Below, piece by piece: positions 6,487-13,087 of a stretch of DNA of 14,168 nucleotides. The position numbers and the translations under genes were made by a program. This stretch comes from Christensenella sp. UBA1750 (lineage in GTDB: Bacteria > Bacillota > Clostridia > Christensenellales > UBA1750), in the NCBI GenBank assembly GCA_002315655.1, contig DCHO01000014.1, positions 1-14,168 of the forward strand. Direction: 5' to 3'. The notes under the pieces are model-generated. The model was given only the letters and a program-made list of their open reading frames with translations. It searched no databases and was not told the origin of the DNA. How positions within the stretch are numbered: the first letter of the stretch is position 1; each line of letters opens with the position of its first letter.

Positions 6487-7445
6487 AAGCTGATTACTTA
6501 TCGAAAGATAGAACCGAGTGTCTTAGAGGCATATTCGCTCTCTTTGTGCTGGCTCATCATTTGTATCAGAACACAGGTTTATTTTCAGAGAATATAGCTT
6601 TGTCTCAGATTTTTTCTTTGATGGGTTATCTTTCAGTTTCGGTTTTCTTTTTCCTTTCGGGTTATGGGCTTATGTCTGGATATGAGAAGAAGGGAATAGA
6701 ATATGCAAAAGGAATGTTGCTGCATAGGATAATTCCGTTTTATATAGTCTCTCTGTGTCTTTCCTATATTGACATGATAGGCACGTTGAGTTTCTCAATT
6801 AAAAGGGTGTTGCTAACACCGATTGCCTTTGGAGATTATGGATATTTATGGTATCTTGAAGTCCAATTATTCATCTACGTTTTGTTTGCTATTATTTTCT
6901 CATTTCATGTTTCTGATGAATTAAAGTTGTCTCTGTTCTTTGGAGGCATTATGCTCATGGTCGTTGGATTATGTGCTATTGGAATGGGAGGTTGGTGGTA
7001 CAACAGCGTTATCTGTGTTTTCATTGGTATAATTTGGAAAAGACAACAAAATGAAATTGATGGCTATATCCTTAACCGAAGGGGATATTGGATTGCGTTG
7101 CCACTTGCTTTCCTGCTGTTTTGTGGGTTGACTGTTTCACGATATTTTACAGGTAATATCTATATTTTAGTTGCATACTTATCTGCTGTTGCTTTTGTAC
7201 TCCTTGTTATTGTCGCAATTATGATTTTTCCTTATGAGAATAAGGTAACTTATTACTTGGGGACAATATCCCTTGAAATCTATGCCTTGCAACATATTTT
7301 TGTTTCTGCTTTTCATTCAAATGTCGTAAATGTAGAAAATCCATGGATATATTGTTTGATAGTGTATGGAGCTACTATTATAGCGGCTTCGGTTGTTCAT
7401 CCCTTCATTCAACGTTTCATGTCAATGAAATGTTGGAGAAAATAA
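6483..7445 (+). CDS. Acyltransferase family 3 membrane protein (probable O-acyltransferase), start uncertain
   Basis: The open frame from TTG 6483 gives 320 aa with about ten membrane helices. It matches the acyltransferase-3 family (OafA/WecH-like): RTECLRGIFALFVLAHH (10-26, with the conserved R and histidines 25-26), SVSVFFFLSGYGLM (51-64) and YLWYLEVQLFIY (121-132). These enzymes move acyl groups, often acetyl, onto sugars of envelope glycans at the membrane. The TTG has no ribosome site of its own; ATG 6436 does, but is one G out of frame. The gene may therefore be off, phase-variable, translationally coupled, or mis-sequenced. It is visibly AT-rich against the GC-rich HD and rsmI genes on either side, suggesting horizontal acquisition. 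The donor and acceptor are unknown. Confidence 0.8.
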   Translation: MKADYLSKDRTECLRGIFALFVLAHHLYQNTGLFSENIALSQIFSLMGYLSVSVFFFLSGYGLMSGYEKKGIEYAKGMLLHRIIPFYIVSLCLSYIDMIGTLSFSIKRVLLTPIAFGDYGYLWYLEVQLFIYVLFAIIFSFHVSDELKLSLFFGGIMLMVVGLCAIGMGGWWYNSVICVFIGIIWKRQQNEIDGYILNRRGYWIALPLAFLLFCGLTVSRYFTGNIYILVAYLSAVAFVLLVIVAIMIFPYENKVTYYLGTISLEIYALQHIFVSAFHSNVVNVENPWIYCLIVYGATIIAASVVHPFIQRFMSMKCWRK

Positions 7446-7464
7446 TTCATTCAAGAGGATTACT

Positions 7465-8331
7465 ATGTCGATATTATATGTGGTCGGGACGCCCATCGGG
7501 AACCTGTCCGAAGCCAGCGAACGGGTAAAAGAGACACTGAATGTGGCCGACATTATTCTTGCAGAGGACACCCGCGTGACGGGCAAGCTGCTCTCCGCCT
7601 TCGGCATCACGGGCAAGGAGCTGCTGTCCTGCTATCAGCACAACGAGGCGGGGCGGGCGGAGCAGATCGTGGCGCGGATGTGCGAGGAAGACCTCACCGT
7701 GGCGATGGTGACGGACGCAGGCACGCCCTGCATTTCCGACCCGGGCTGGCGCGTTGTGGCGCAGGCAACGGCGGCGGGAATCCCGGTGCAGCCAATCTCG
7801 GGCCCCTCGGCGGTGATCGACGCACTCTCGGTCTCGGGGCTGGAAAACGAGTCCTTCATCTTCTATGGCTTTATTCCGAGAGAGGGAAAGGAACGTTCGG
7901 AAGCCTTTGCGAAAATGCGCAAGAAACCCGCAAATTTGGCGGTTGTGTATGAATCCCCCCATCGGGTCGTAAAGCTCATAGAGGATATTTTGACAGAACT
8001 GCATGACCCGAACGTCTCCCTGTCCTGCGACCTGACGAAATACTATGAATTGACCCTGCGGGGCAAGGCCTCGGAGGTGCTGGAACGCTTGCGCGCCAAC
8101 CCCAACACCGAAAAGGGCGAGTACGTCTGCGTGATTCAGCTGACGTGCATCCCGGAGGAGGAAGCGGGCGTGTCCGGCGTGTCCGCTCACGGGCTGCTGC
8201 TGGAGCGGCTGTTTTCCGGGATGCGCATGAAGGACGCGGTAAAGGAGGTCTCCGCGCTGCCGGGCTTTACCCGCAACGAGGTCTACAAGGCATCGCTCGA
8301 GGTCGGCGCATTCCTAAACGGCGAAGAATAA
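7465..8331 (+). CDS. rsmI: 16S rRNA (cytidine-1402-2'-O)-methyltransferase
   Basis: The 288-aa protein methylates the 2'-OH of C1402 in the decoding centre of 16S rRNA using S-adenosylmethionine. Family motifs of the tetrapyrrole-methylase fold are clear: LYVVGTPIGNL (4-14), AEDTR (33-37), DAGTPCISDPG (84-94), GPSA (113-116) and VYESPHR (161-167), with the RsmI-type C-terminal region around EVSALPGFTRNEVYKASL. Length is normal. ATG 7465 follows AAGAGGA by seven bases. GC content returns to the high level of the core genes, unlike the preceding acyltransferase. A strong terminator follows after six bases, separating it from the second membrane-protein array. Confidence 0.96.
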   Translation: MSILYVVGTPIGNLSEASERVKETLNVADIILAEDTRVTGKLLSAFGITGKELLSCYQHNEAGRAEQIVARMCEEDLTVAMVTDAGTPCISDPGWRVVAQATAAGIPVQPISGPSAVIDALSVSGLENESFIFYGFIPREGKERSEAFAKMRKKPANLAVVYESPHRVVKLIEDILTELHDPNVSLSCDLTKYYELTLRGKASEVLERLRANPNTEKGEYVCVIQLTCIPEEEAGVSGVSAHGLLLERLFSGMRMKDAVKEVSALPGFTRNEVYKASLEVGAFLNGEE

Positions 8332-8337
8332 CGGCTG

Positions 8338-8364
8338 AAAAGAGCTCTGCGGGGCTCTTTTTTT
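8338..8364 (+). terminator. Rho-independent terminator after rsmI
   Basis: AAAAGAGC (8338-8345) pairs with GCTCTTTT (8354-8361) around an eight-base loop; the T run extends to 8364. Confidence 0.9.
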
Positions 8365-8376
8365 GTACGATAAATG

Positions 8377-8405
8377 TTGATTTCTGTTCTTTTATGTGAT
8401 ATACT
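8377..8405 (+). promoter_or_regulatory. Sigma-A type promoter of array 2
   Basis: TTGATT (8377-8382), a 17-base spacer, and TATACT (8400-8405), with the extended -10 TG (TGA-TATACT). The short leader leads to AAGGAGGT (8421-8428) and ATG 8435. This layout copies that of array 1: same spacer, extended -10, short leader, same ribosome site. Confidence 0.75.
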
Positions 8406-8434
8406 GACTTTACAAATATTAAGGAGGTACTGCC

Positions 8435-8971
8435 ATGTCGCAAAAGAAAACATCCAAGAACATCGTGCTGGCCATCATGGGCATCCTCATCATCTTCACC
8501 CTTGCTGCCAGCATTCTCAAGGCGATTCTGACCGACACACCCGCCATCTGGCTGAACAACATCACCTTCCTCGGCATTGCGGCCTACGGTTTCTGGCTCT
8601 ACAAGAAGCCCCACGGCAATATGCTCAAATACACCATGCTGCTGTTCGCCTTCACGGTGGCTTATTCCAGCTGCCGCGCCGTGTTCCTCTACGGGGACGG
8701 CTTTGCCGACCTGTTCACCGGGGTGCTGGCCGCAGGCGCGATCTGCTACGTTGCGGGTCGCCTGAACCGCATTGAACGGAACCGCATCCTCATGCCGATC
8801 ATCGCGCTGGTGCTGCTTGTGGATTTCCTGCTGGATGTAATCTGCGCCCCCGAAGCACCGTTCCTGCAACACGTCAGTGCCGCCCGCTTCTTCGTCACCT
8901 TTCTGACCCTGTGCTGCGCGTACTTCACCCGGTATCAGGAGCACAAGGAAGCCGGGCTGGCGGATAAATAA
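8435..8971 (+). CDS. Six-helix membrane protein, array 2 copy 1
   Basis: This 178-aa main-branch member opens the second array. Conserved blocks are MSQKKTSKNIVLAIMGILI (1-19), YGFWLYKKPHGNMLKY (51-66), YVAGRLNRIERN (105-116) and LTLCCAYFTRYQEHKEAGL (157-175). The interior is GC-rich, unlike array 1 copies 3 and 4. It has a longer outer loop between helices 5 and 6 (VICAPEAPFLQHVSA), a trait shared with copies 4 and 7 of this array, which may form a sub-clade. Stop TAA is followed by a ribosome site and the next ATG after 15 bases. Function unknown. Confidence 0.88.
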   Translation: MSQKKTSKNIVLAIMGILIIFTLAASILKAILTDTPAIWLNNITFLGIAAYGFWLYKKPHGNMLKYTMLLFAFTVAYSSCRAVFLYGDGFADLFTGVLAAGAICYVAGRLNRIERNRILMPIIALVLLVDFLLDVICAPEAPFLQHVSAARFFVTFLTLCCAYFTRYQEHKEAGLADK

Positions 8972-9016
8972 TAGGAGGAAATAGAAATGTCGGAAAAGAA
9001 AACATCGAAAAACATC
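8903..9016 (+). repeat. 114-bp gene-junction direct repeat, copy A
   Basis: It runs from the last helix of one membrane-protein gene, through its stop and the intergenic ribosome site, to codon 10 of the next. It matches 10594-10707 with two mismatches (C/T in helix 6, T/C in the last Asp codon), although the gene interiors differ strongly. Confidence 0.85.
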
Positions 9017-9541
9017 GTGCTGGCCATTATGGGCGTGCTGATTCTCGCCATGCTGATTTCGTAGCTCTACCTGACTTTCACCGGCATCAACACAGCTACG
9101 GGATATGTTCTTGCGGCTTGCACCATCGTCTCGCTCATCTTCATTGCACTCTACGGCTTCTTCCTCTATAAGAAGCCTCATGGGAATATGCTCAAATATG
9201 CCATGCTGATTCTGGCAGCTTCCCAGATGCTGCGCTATTCCAACTATTTGAGCGCGGGCGTGATTGCGGAATATCTCAACATTCTCGTTCTGCTTTCCTC
9301 TGGGGTGCTCATCTTCGTTGCGGGACGGTTGAACCGCATCGAGCAGAACCGCTATCTGCTCATCGTTGCACTGTTGGCGCGGCTGATTGCCGGTATCATC
9401 GGAATCGCTCATGACGGAGGCGTTGCCCCTGTACTGTTCCTGATTACCTATCTGTTTGATGCAGTGGAAATTCTGACCCTGTGCTGCGCGTACTTCACCC
9501 GGTATCAGGAGCACAAGGAAGCCGGGCTGGCGGACAAATAA
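8987..9541 (+). pseudogene. Six-helix membrane protein, array 2 copy 2, with in-frame amber codon
   Basis: From ATG 8987 (ribosome site AGGAGGAAATAGAA) the frame reads MSEKKTSKNIVLAIMGVLIL and meets TAG at codon 26 (9062-9064), near the end of helix 1. It then continues without interruption through YGFFLYKKPHGNMLKY, GRLNRIEQNRYL and YFTRYQEHKEAGLADK to TAA at 9539-9541, a total of 184 positions, normal for the family. There is no frameshift and the motifs downstream are intact. It is either a recent one-base pseudogene, a sequencing error, or read through by an amber suppressor. Internal initiation at ATG 9188 would give a 117-aa piece without helices 1-2. Confidence 0.85.
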
Positions 9542-9555
9542 TAGGAGGAAAGAAC

Positions 9556-10095
9556 ATGGAAAAAACCAAACAGAACAAGGGACTGCTGGCTCTCATCGTG
9601 CTGATCATCGTGGTGCAGCTCATTTCCTGCGTGTCTGCTCTGCTGAACAACCCCGCCGTGAACTACACGGTTCTGACGCTGATTGCCGCTGCAGAGCATC
9701 TGCTGGCACTCTACTATGTGCTCCACGGGTACAAAAAGCCTCACGGCAACCTGCTGAAATTCGTGATGATCGCGTTCATCCTCACGCTCTGCGTGGAAAC
9801 GATTGCATTTCTCGGCAGCAATGCCCTGTACTATTCTGCCATCAATATCGTTTGCATGATTCTGATGACTTACGCTTCGGGAAGACTGAACAAGATCGGG
9901 GAAAACAGAGTGATCATGACGCTGGTGCTTGTCCTGCTCATCATCAGCGGAACCACACTGGTGATCGAGTTCAACCCGGATTCGATTTTCCGCTATGTGG
10001 TCATGTATGGCAAGGCACTGGAATGGCTGGTGCTGTGCTGCGCGTACTTTGTCCGTTACAAAGCCCACAAGGAAGCCGGGCTGGCCGACAAATAA
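9556..10095 (+). CDS. Six-helix membrane protein, array 2 copy 3
   Basis: This 179-aa protein starts at ATG 9556 after AGGAGGAAAGAAC; an upstream in-frame extension overlaps the previous gene and is rejected. It has the most divergent N terminus of array 2 (MEKTKQNKGLLALIVLIIVV, lacking TSKNI) and altered motifs: HGYKKPHGNLLKF (57-69), YASGRLNKIGENRVI (106-120) and RYKAHKEAGLADK (167-179). HGYKKPHGNLLK is closer to array 1 copy 3 (IGYRKPHGNLLK) than to its neighbours, suggesting an older branch. Its 3' end and the following spacer match the other copies closely. Function unknown. Confidence 0.87.
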   Translation: MEKTKQNKGLLALIVLIIVVQLISCVSALLNNPAVNYTVLTLIAAAEHLLALYYVLHGYKKPHGNLLKFVMIAFILTLCVETIAFLGSNALYYSAINIVCMILMTYASGRLNKIGENRVIMTLVLVLLIISGTTLVIEFNPDSIFRYVVMYGKALEWLVLCCAYFVRYKAHKEAGLADK

Positions 10096-10110
10096 TAGGA
10101 GGAAATAGAA

Positions 10111-10662
10111 ATGTCGGAAAAGAAAACATCGAAAAACATCTGGCTGCACATCATGGGGCTGCTGATTCTTGTAGAACTTGCAGTTGCAGTTAAAGCGTGC
10201 GTATTTGGTTGGGTCATAGATGAAATTCTTGACATGGCCGTGCTGATCGGAATCGCACTGTATGGCTTCTGGCTGTATAAGAAGCCCCATGGCAATATGC
10301 TGAAATATGTCATCATTCTGAATGCGCTGTCCATCGTTCTTACCTCGGTTCTATCCATTTACGAATGGGGAGATTTGCTTGTCGAGGTTATTTTTCCGAT
10401 TCTTGCCGCCTGTATGATGTTCTACGTTGCAGGGCGACTGAACCGCATCGAGCAGAATCGTTATCTGTTCATCCTGATTGCGGTGTGTGTCATTGTCGGC
10501 CGCTTCTCCGAGCTGGTTTCGATTTCTGCTGATCCTGACCCCGCATCCAAGTTACTGCGCTATCTTGAAGCCCCTCGTCAGCTCATCACAATTCTGACCC
10601 TGTGCTGTGCGTACTTCACCCGGTATCAGGAGCACAAGGAAGCCGGGCTGGCGGACAAATAA
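10111..10662 (+). CDS. Six-helix membrane protein, array 2 copy 4
   Basis: This 183-aa protein serves well as the family type. Predicted helices lie near 10-29, 38-55, 64-83, 88-107, 117-135 and 155-171. The inner blocks are MSEKKTSKN (1-9), KKPHGN (57-62), GRLNRIEQN (108-116) and RYQEHKEAGLADK (171-183). The outer loop before helix 6 carries SISADPDPASKLLRYLEAP, which parallels SISVEPEYATIRYLQAP of copy 7; the two are sisters despite not being adjacent. Fifteen bases separate it from the genes on both sides. Function unknown. Confidence 0.88.
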   Translation: MSEKKTSKNIWLHIMGLLILVELAVAVKACVFGWVIDEILDMAVLIGIALYGFWLYKKPHGNMLKYVIILNALSIVLTSVLSIYEWGDLLVEVIFPILAACMMFYVAGRLNRIEQNRYLFILIAVCVIVGRFSELVSISADPDPASKLLRYLEAPRQLITILTLCCAYFTRYQEHKEAGLADK

Positions 10663-10707
10663 TAGGAGGAAATAGAAATGTCGGAAAAGAAAACATCGAA
10701 AAACATC
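10594..10707 (+). repeat. 114-bp gene-junction direct repeat, copy B
   Basis: Partner of 8903-9016, at the junction of array 2 copies 4 and 5; two mismatches between the pair. A partial third version lies at the junction near 10111. Confidence 0.85.
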
Positions 10708-11214
10708 TGGCTGCACATCATGGGCGTGCTGATTTTGCTTGTTACCATTTCTCGTCTGTGCACCATCGGTGAAAACACCTTACAGGGCATCCTGATGATT
10801 GCCTCGCTCGTCCTTACGGCGTTGTACGGTTTTTTTCTCTACAAAAAACCCCACGGCAATATGCTGAAATTCGCTATGTTGCTCTTTTCCTTCACGGGTA
10901 TATTGAGCAACTGTATATACTTAGCTTATGCCCCTGTTGCCTATGATTACGCCATCATCTTGGGCTATACCGTTCTCTTTTACGTTGCGGGTCGTCTGAA
11001 CCGCATCGAACAGAACAGGTTCATCCTTCCAGTGTTACTTGTGATGCTCATCATCAAGTCTGTCATTCTCGTCAATGCTTTCCATCCGGAAACCTTTGTG
11101 GGCTTCCTGTCGAACTTCTGCCAGCCTATCACTCTGCTGACCCTGTGCTGCGCGTACTTTACCCGGTATCAGGAGCACAAGGAAGCCGGGCTCCAAGACG
11201 CGCCGAAGAAATAA
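10678..11214 (+). CDS. Six-helix membrane protein, array 2 copy 5
   Basis: This 178-aa main-branch member has the same first 20 residues as copy 4 except one (MSEKKTSKNIWLHIMGVLIL), then an unrelated helix 1-2 loop (GENTLQGI). Conserved blocks are YGFFLYKKPHGNMLKF (50-65), YVAGRLNRIEQN (102-113) and LTLCCAYFTRYQEHKEAGL (154-172). Its tail is QDAPKK, the array 1 form, not the ADK form of copies 1-4, so its 3' end appears to come from a different lineage. The spacer to the next gene is 13 bases. Function unknown. Confidence 0.88.
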   Translation: MSEKKTSKNIWLHIMGVLILLVTISRLCTIGENTLQGILMIASLVLTALYGFFLYKKPHGNMLKFAMLLFSFTGILSNCIYLAYAPVAYDYAIILGYTVLFYVAGRLNRIEQNRFILPVLLVMLIIKSVILVNAFHPETFVGFLSNFCQPITLLTLCCAYFTRYQEHKEAGLQDAPKK

Positions 11215-11227
11215 GGAGGGAAAGACA

Positions 11228-11773
11228 ATGACGGAAAAGAAAATATCCAAGAACATTTGGCTCCACATCATGGGTGTGCTGATTCTCGCGGAGATTGTTG
11301 TTACCATCCTTTCCCTGATGGGCGGACAGGACGACACGCTCATCTGCATAGGTACTATCATAACACTTGTCTTTACCGCTCTGTACGGCTTCTTCCTTTA
11401 CAAAAAGCCCCACGGCAATATGCTGAAATATACCATGTTGCTTCTTGCTGCTTTTATGGTATTTAACGCTGCGTTGTGCCTGAAAAACAGGTACAACAGC
11501 TCTCTTGTTCATATCCTGCGTTTGTTCATTCCGTGCATTATCTGTTATGTTGCAGGGAGATTGAATCGCATCGAACAGAACAAATATCTGCTGACATTTG
11601 CGACAGTCGCCACTTTGGTGTTGGACATTATCCCCGTAATTCTGTGTATTGGTAACTTTAATGCGAGCTGGCTCTTCCGGATTTTCTGGGATGTGATTAT
11701 TCTGATCACCTTAATGATTGCGTACTTCACCCGCTACAAGGAGCACAAGGAAGCCGGGCTGCAGGACGCTTAA
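11228..11773 (+). CDS. Six-helix membrane protein, array 2 copy 6
   Basis: This 181-aa protein starts MTEKKISKNIWLHIMGVLIL after GGAGGGAAAGACA. Inner blocks are KKPHGN (59-64), AGRLNRIEQN (109-118) and RYKEHKEAGLQDA (169-181). Before the last block it has LMIAYFTRY, as in array 1 copy 4, instead of LTLCCAYFTRY; the N-terminal AEIVVTILSL also recalls that copy. The tail stops at QDA because a palindromic element begins immediately at the stop, replacing the final PKK. Function unknown. Confidence 0.88.
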   Translation: MTEKKISKNIWLHIMGVLILAEIVVTILSLMGGQDDTLICIGTIITLVFTALYGFFLYKKPHGNMLKYTMLLLAAFMVFNAALCLKNRYNSSLVHILRLFIPCIICYVAGRLNRIEQNKYLLTFATVATLVLDIIPVILCIGNFNASWLFRIFWDVIILITLMIAYFTRYKEHKEAGLQDA

Positions 11774-11867
11774 CTCACTCAGTCAGGCTCGCCGCCTGAC
11801 AGCTCCCCCATAAATGGAGGAGCCAGGGTAAATAATAGGAGGAAAGAAAAATGTCTAATAAGAAAAC
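11720..11867 (+). repeat. 148-bp direct repeat around the palindromic element, copy A
   Basis: It covers the last codons of copy 6, the palindromic element, the ribosome site and the first six codons of copy 7. It matches 12346-12493 with only two mismatches (11777 and 11859), at a fixed offset of 626 bases. Confidence 0.88.
11774..11828 (+). repeat. Two-hairpin palindromic element, copy A
   Basis: This is a 55-base insert between stop codon and ribosome site. GTCAGGC (11782-11788) pairs with GCCTGAC (11794-11800); GCTCCCCC (11802-11809) pairs with GGAGGAGC (11816-11823) with one mismatch. There is no T run, so it is not a terminator. It resembles dispersed palindromic repeats (CCCTCAGTCA...GACAGCTCCC type) that I recall from gut Clostridia genomes. 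Confidence 0.8.
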
Positions 11868-12399
11868 ATCCAAGAACATCGTGCTGACCATCATGGGCGT
11901 GCTGATTCTCGCGGAGATTGGGATTGCGGTTTATGCCTGCATTTGCAATGCGGCACCTGTGTATCAGTTGGTGAATATTGTTGCTCTTGTTGGTGTTGCA
12001 CTATATAGCTTTTGGCTTTATAAGAAACCGCACGGAAATATGCTGAAATATGCAATGCTACTGAGTGCGTTTTCTATTGTTTTTTCTAAGGTTTTGGCAA
12101 TGCACTTATGGGGAGATACGATTATCGAAGGACTTCTTCCGATTACTACCGCTTGTCTGCTCTGCTACGTTGCTGGTCGATTGAACAGAATCAATCAGAG
12201 TAAATTTTTGCTGCCCATCATTTTGGCTGTCTTACTTGTGTGCTGCATAATTGATTGGGTTTCAATTTCTGTTGAACCAGAATATGCGACGATTCGTTAT
12301 CTTCAAGCTCCGCATCAGTTTATCACAGTTCTGACCCTGTGCTGTGCGTACTTCACCCGCTACAAGGAGCACAAGGAAGCCGGGCTGCAGGACGCTTAA
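11851..12399 (+). CDS. Six-helix membrane protein, array 2 copy 7
   Basis: This 182-aa main-branch member starts MSNKKTSKNIVLTIMGVLIL. Inner blocks are LYKKPHGNMLKY (56-67), GRLNRINQS (109-117, with an altered EQN) and RYKEHKEAGLQDA (170-182). The body is AT-rich and the ends GC-rich. Its helix 5-6 region (DWVSISVEPEYATIRYLQAP) pairs it with copy 4. It is flanked on both sides by near-identical palindromic elements and loses the APKK tail like copy 6. Function unknown. Confidence 0.88.
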   Translation: MSNKKTSKNIVLTIMGVLILAEIGIAVYACICNAAPVYQLVNIVALVGVALYSFWLYKKPHGNMLKYAMLLSAFSIVFSKVLAMHLWGDTIIEGLLPITTACLLCYVAGRLNRINQSKFLLPIILAVLLVCCIIDWVSISVEPEYATIRYLQAPHQFITVLTLCCAYFTRYKEHKEAGLQDA

Positions 12400-12493
12400 C
12401 TCCCTCAGTCAGGCTCGCCGCCTGACAGCTCCCCCATAAATGGAGGAGCCAGGGTAAATAATAGGAGGAAAGAAAAATGTCTAACAAGAAAAC
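12346..12493 (+). repeat. 148-bp direct repeat around the palindromic element, copy B
   Basis: Partner of 11720-11867 with two mismatches. Together the pair brackets copy 7 exactly as one gene-sized unit. Confidence 0.88.
12400..12454 (+). repeat. Two-hairpin palindromic element, copy B
   Basis: It is identical to 11774-11828 except for one base. Stems are 12408-12414 with 12420-12426, and 12428-12435 with 12442-12449. Confidence 0.8.
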
Positions 12494-13040
12494 TTCTGCC
12501 AATGTTGCGTTAATCATCCAGAGCATCCTCGTTCTGGCACTGCTGGTTATGACGCTGTTCAGCCTCAAAGAGGAGACGCTTCTCAGTGTGATCAATCTCG
12601 TGATTCTCGTTTTTGCCGCCCTTTACGGGAGCTTTCTGTATAAAAAGCCGCACGGAAATATGCTGAAATATGCAATGCTTCTTTTCTCTGGAAGCATTGT
12701 TGTGTCGAGCAGCCTCTATTTGTGCATCGTCCCCGAAATGACTTCCGGGATAAAGGCATTGGAAGTGACCCATCTGATTGCAGCGTTTGTGATTACTTAC
12801 GGTGCCGGAAGATTGGACAGAATTGGTGCCAACAAGTATCTGTTCTCATTAGCCTTGCTGATGTTCGCAGTACCTTCGTTTATGGTTGCAAAGAATTTCA
12901 TGGCTGCGGATAATCCAATCATCTATCTCCTAAAGGCTTTCTATAACACGATTCTGTTCTTAACCCTGTGCTGCGCCTATTTCACCCGCTACAAGGAGCA
13001 CAAGGAAGCCGGGCTGGCGGACGCGCCTAATGGAAAATAA
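12477..13040 (+). CDS. Six-helix membrane protein, array 2 copy 8 (last)
   Basis: This 187-aa protein is the longest family member. The N terminus MSNKKTSANVALIIQSILVL departs from TSKNI-LHIMGV after seven residues. Inner blocks are YGSFLYKKPHGNMLKY (50-65), YGAGRLDRIGANKYL (108-122, altered from NRIEQN) and RYKEHKEAGLADAPNGK (171-187). The loop between helices 3 and 4 is longer (IVPEMTSGIKALEV) and so is that before helix 6. ATG 12477 follows AGGAGGAAAGAAAA. A strong terminator begins 14 bases after the stop. Function unknown. Confidence 0.87.
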   Translation: MSNKKTSANVALIIQSILVLALLVMTLFSLKEETLLSVINLVILVFAALYGSFLYKKPHGNMLKYAMLLFSGSIVVSSSLYLCIVPEMTSGIKALEVTHLIAAFVITYGAGRLDRIGANKYLFSLALLMFAVPSFMVAKNFMAADNPIIYLLKAFYNTILFLTLCCAYFTRYKEHKEAGLADAPNGK

Positions 13041-13053
13041 ACCGACCGCAGGA

Positions 13054-13083
13054 GCGGCTGTCCGAAGGGATGGCCGCTTTTTT
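13054..13083 (+). terminator. Rho-independent terminator of array 2
   Basis: GCGGCTGTCC (13054-13063) pairs with GGATGGCCGC (13068-13077), loop GAAG, then six T. The stem shares most bases with the array 1 terminator at 4213-4240, which argues that the two arrays were copied as whole units. Confidence 0.92.
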
Positions 13084-13087
13084 GCGC

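Noticed and set aside
8267..9514. A 415-codon open frame on the minus strand across array 2
   Set aside because: It runs antisense to three clear family members and its product is rich in H, Q, E and G with no motif; the repeated codon bias of the plus-strand genes keeps the opposite frame open. Similar antisense frames occur over other copies and over the permease.
9481..9555. Extended N terminus of the gene at 9556
   Set aside because: It would overlap the 3' coding end of the previous family member in another frame; ATG 9556 has a ribosome site and the usual length.
11774..12454. Internal terminators in array 2
   Set aside because: The paired hairpins lack T runs and are followed directly by ribosome sites and genes, so read-through is expected.
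1960..13040. Known families for the six-helix proteins: ECF transporter S components, VanZ-like, CAAX protease (CPBP)
   Set aside because: Size and helix number resemble S components, but no ECF ATPase or T component is nearby and no substrate motif is seen; the CPBP EExxxR and histidine motifs are absent; VanZ-like sequence features were not found.
8435..13040. CRISPR-like or other short regular repeats
   Set aside because: The regular spacing is one gene length (about 550-630 bases) and the repeats are coding ends with ribosome sites, not short palindromes with spacers.
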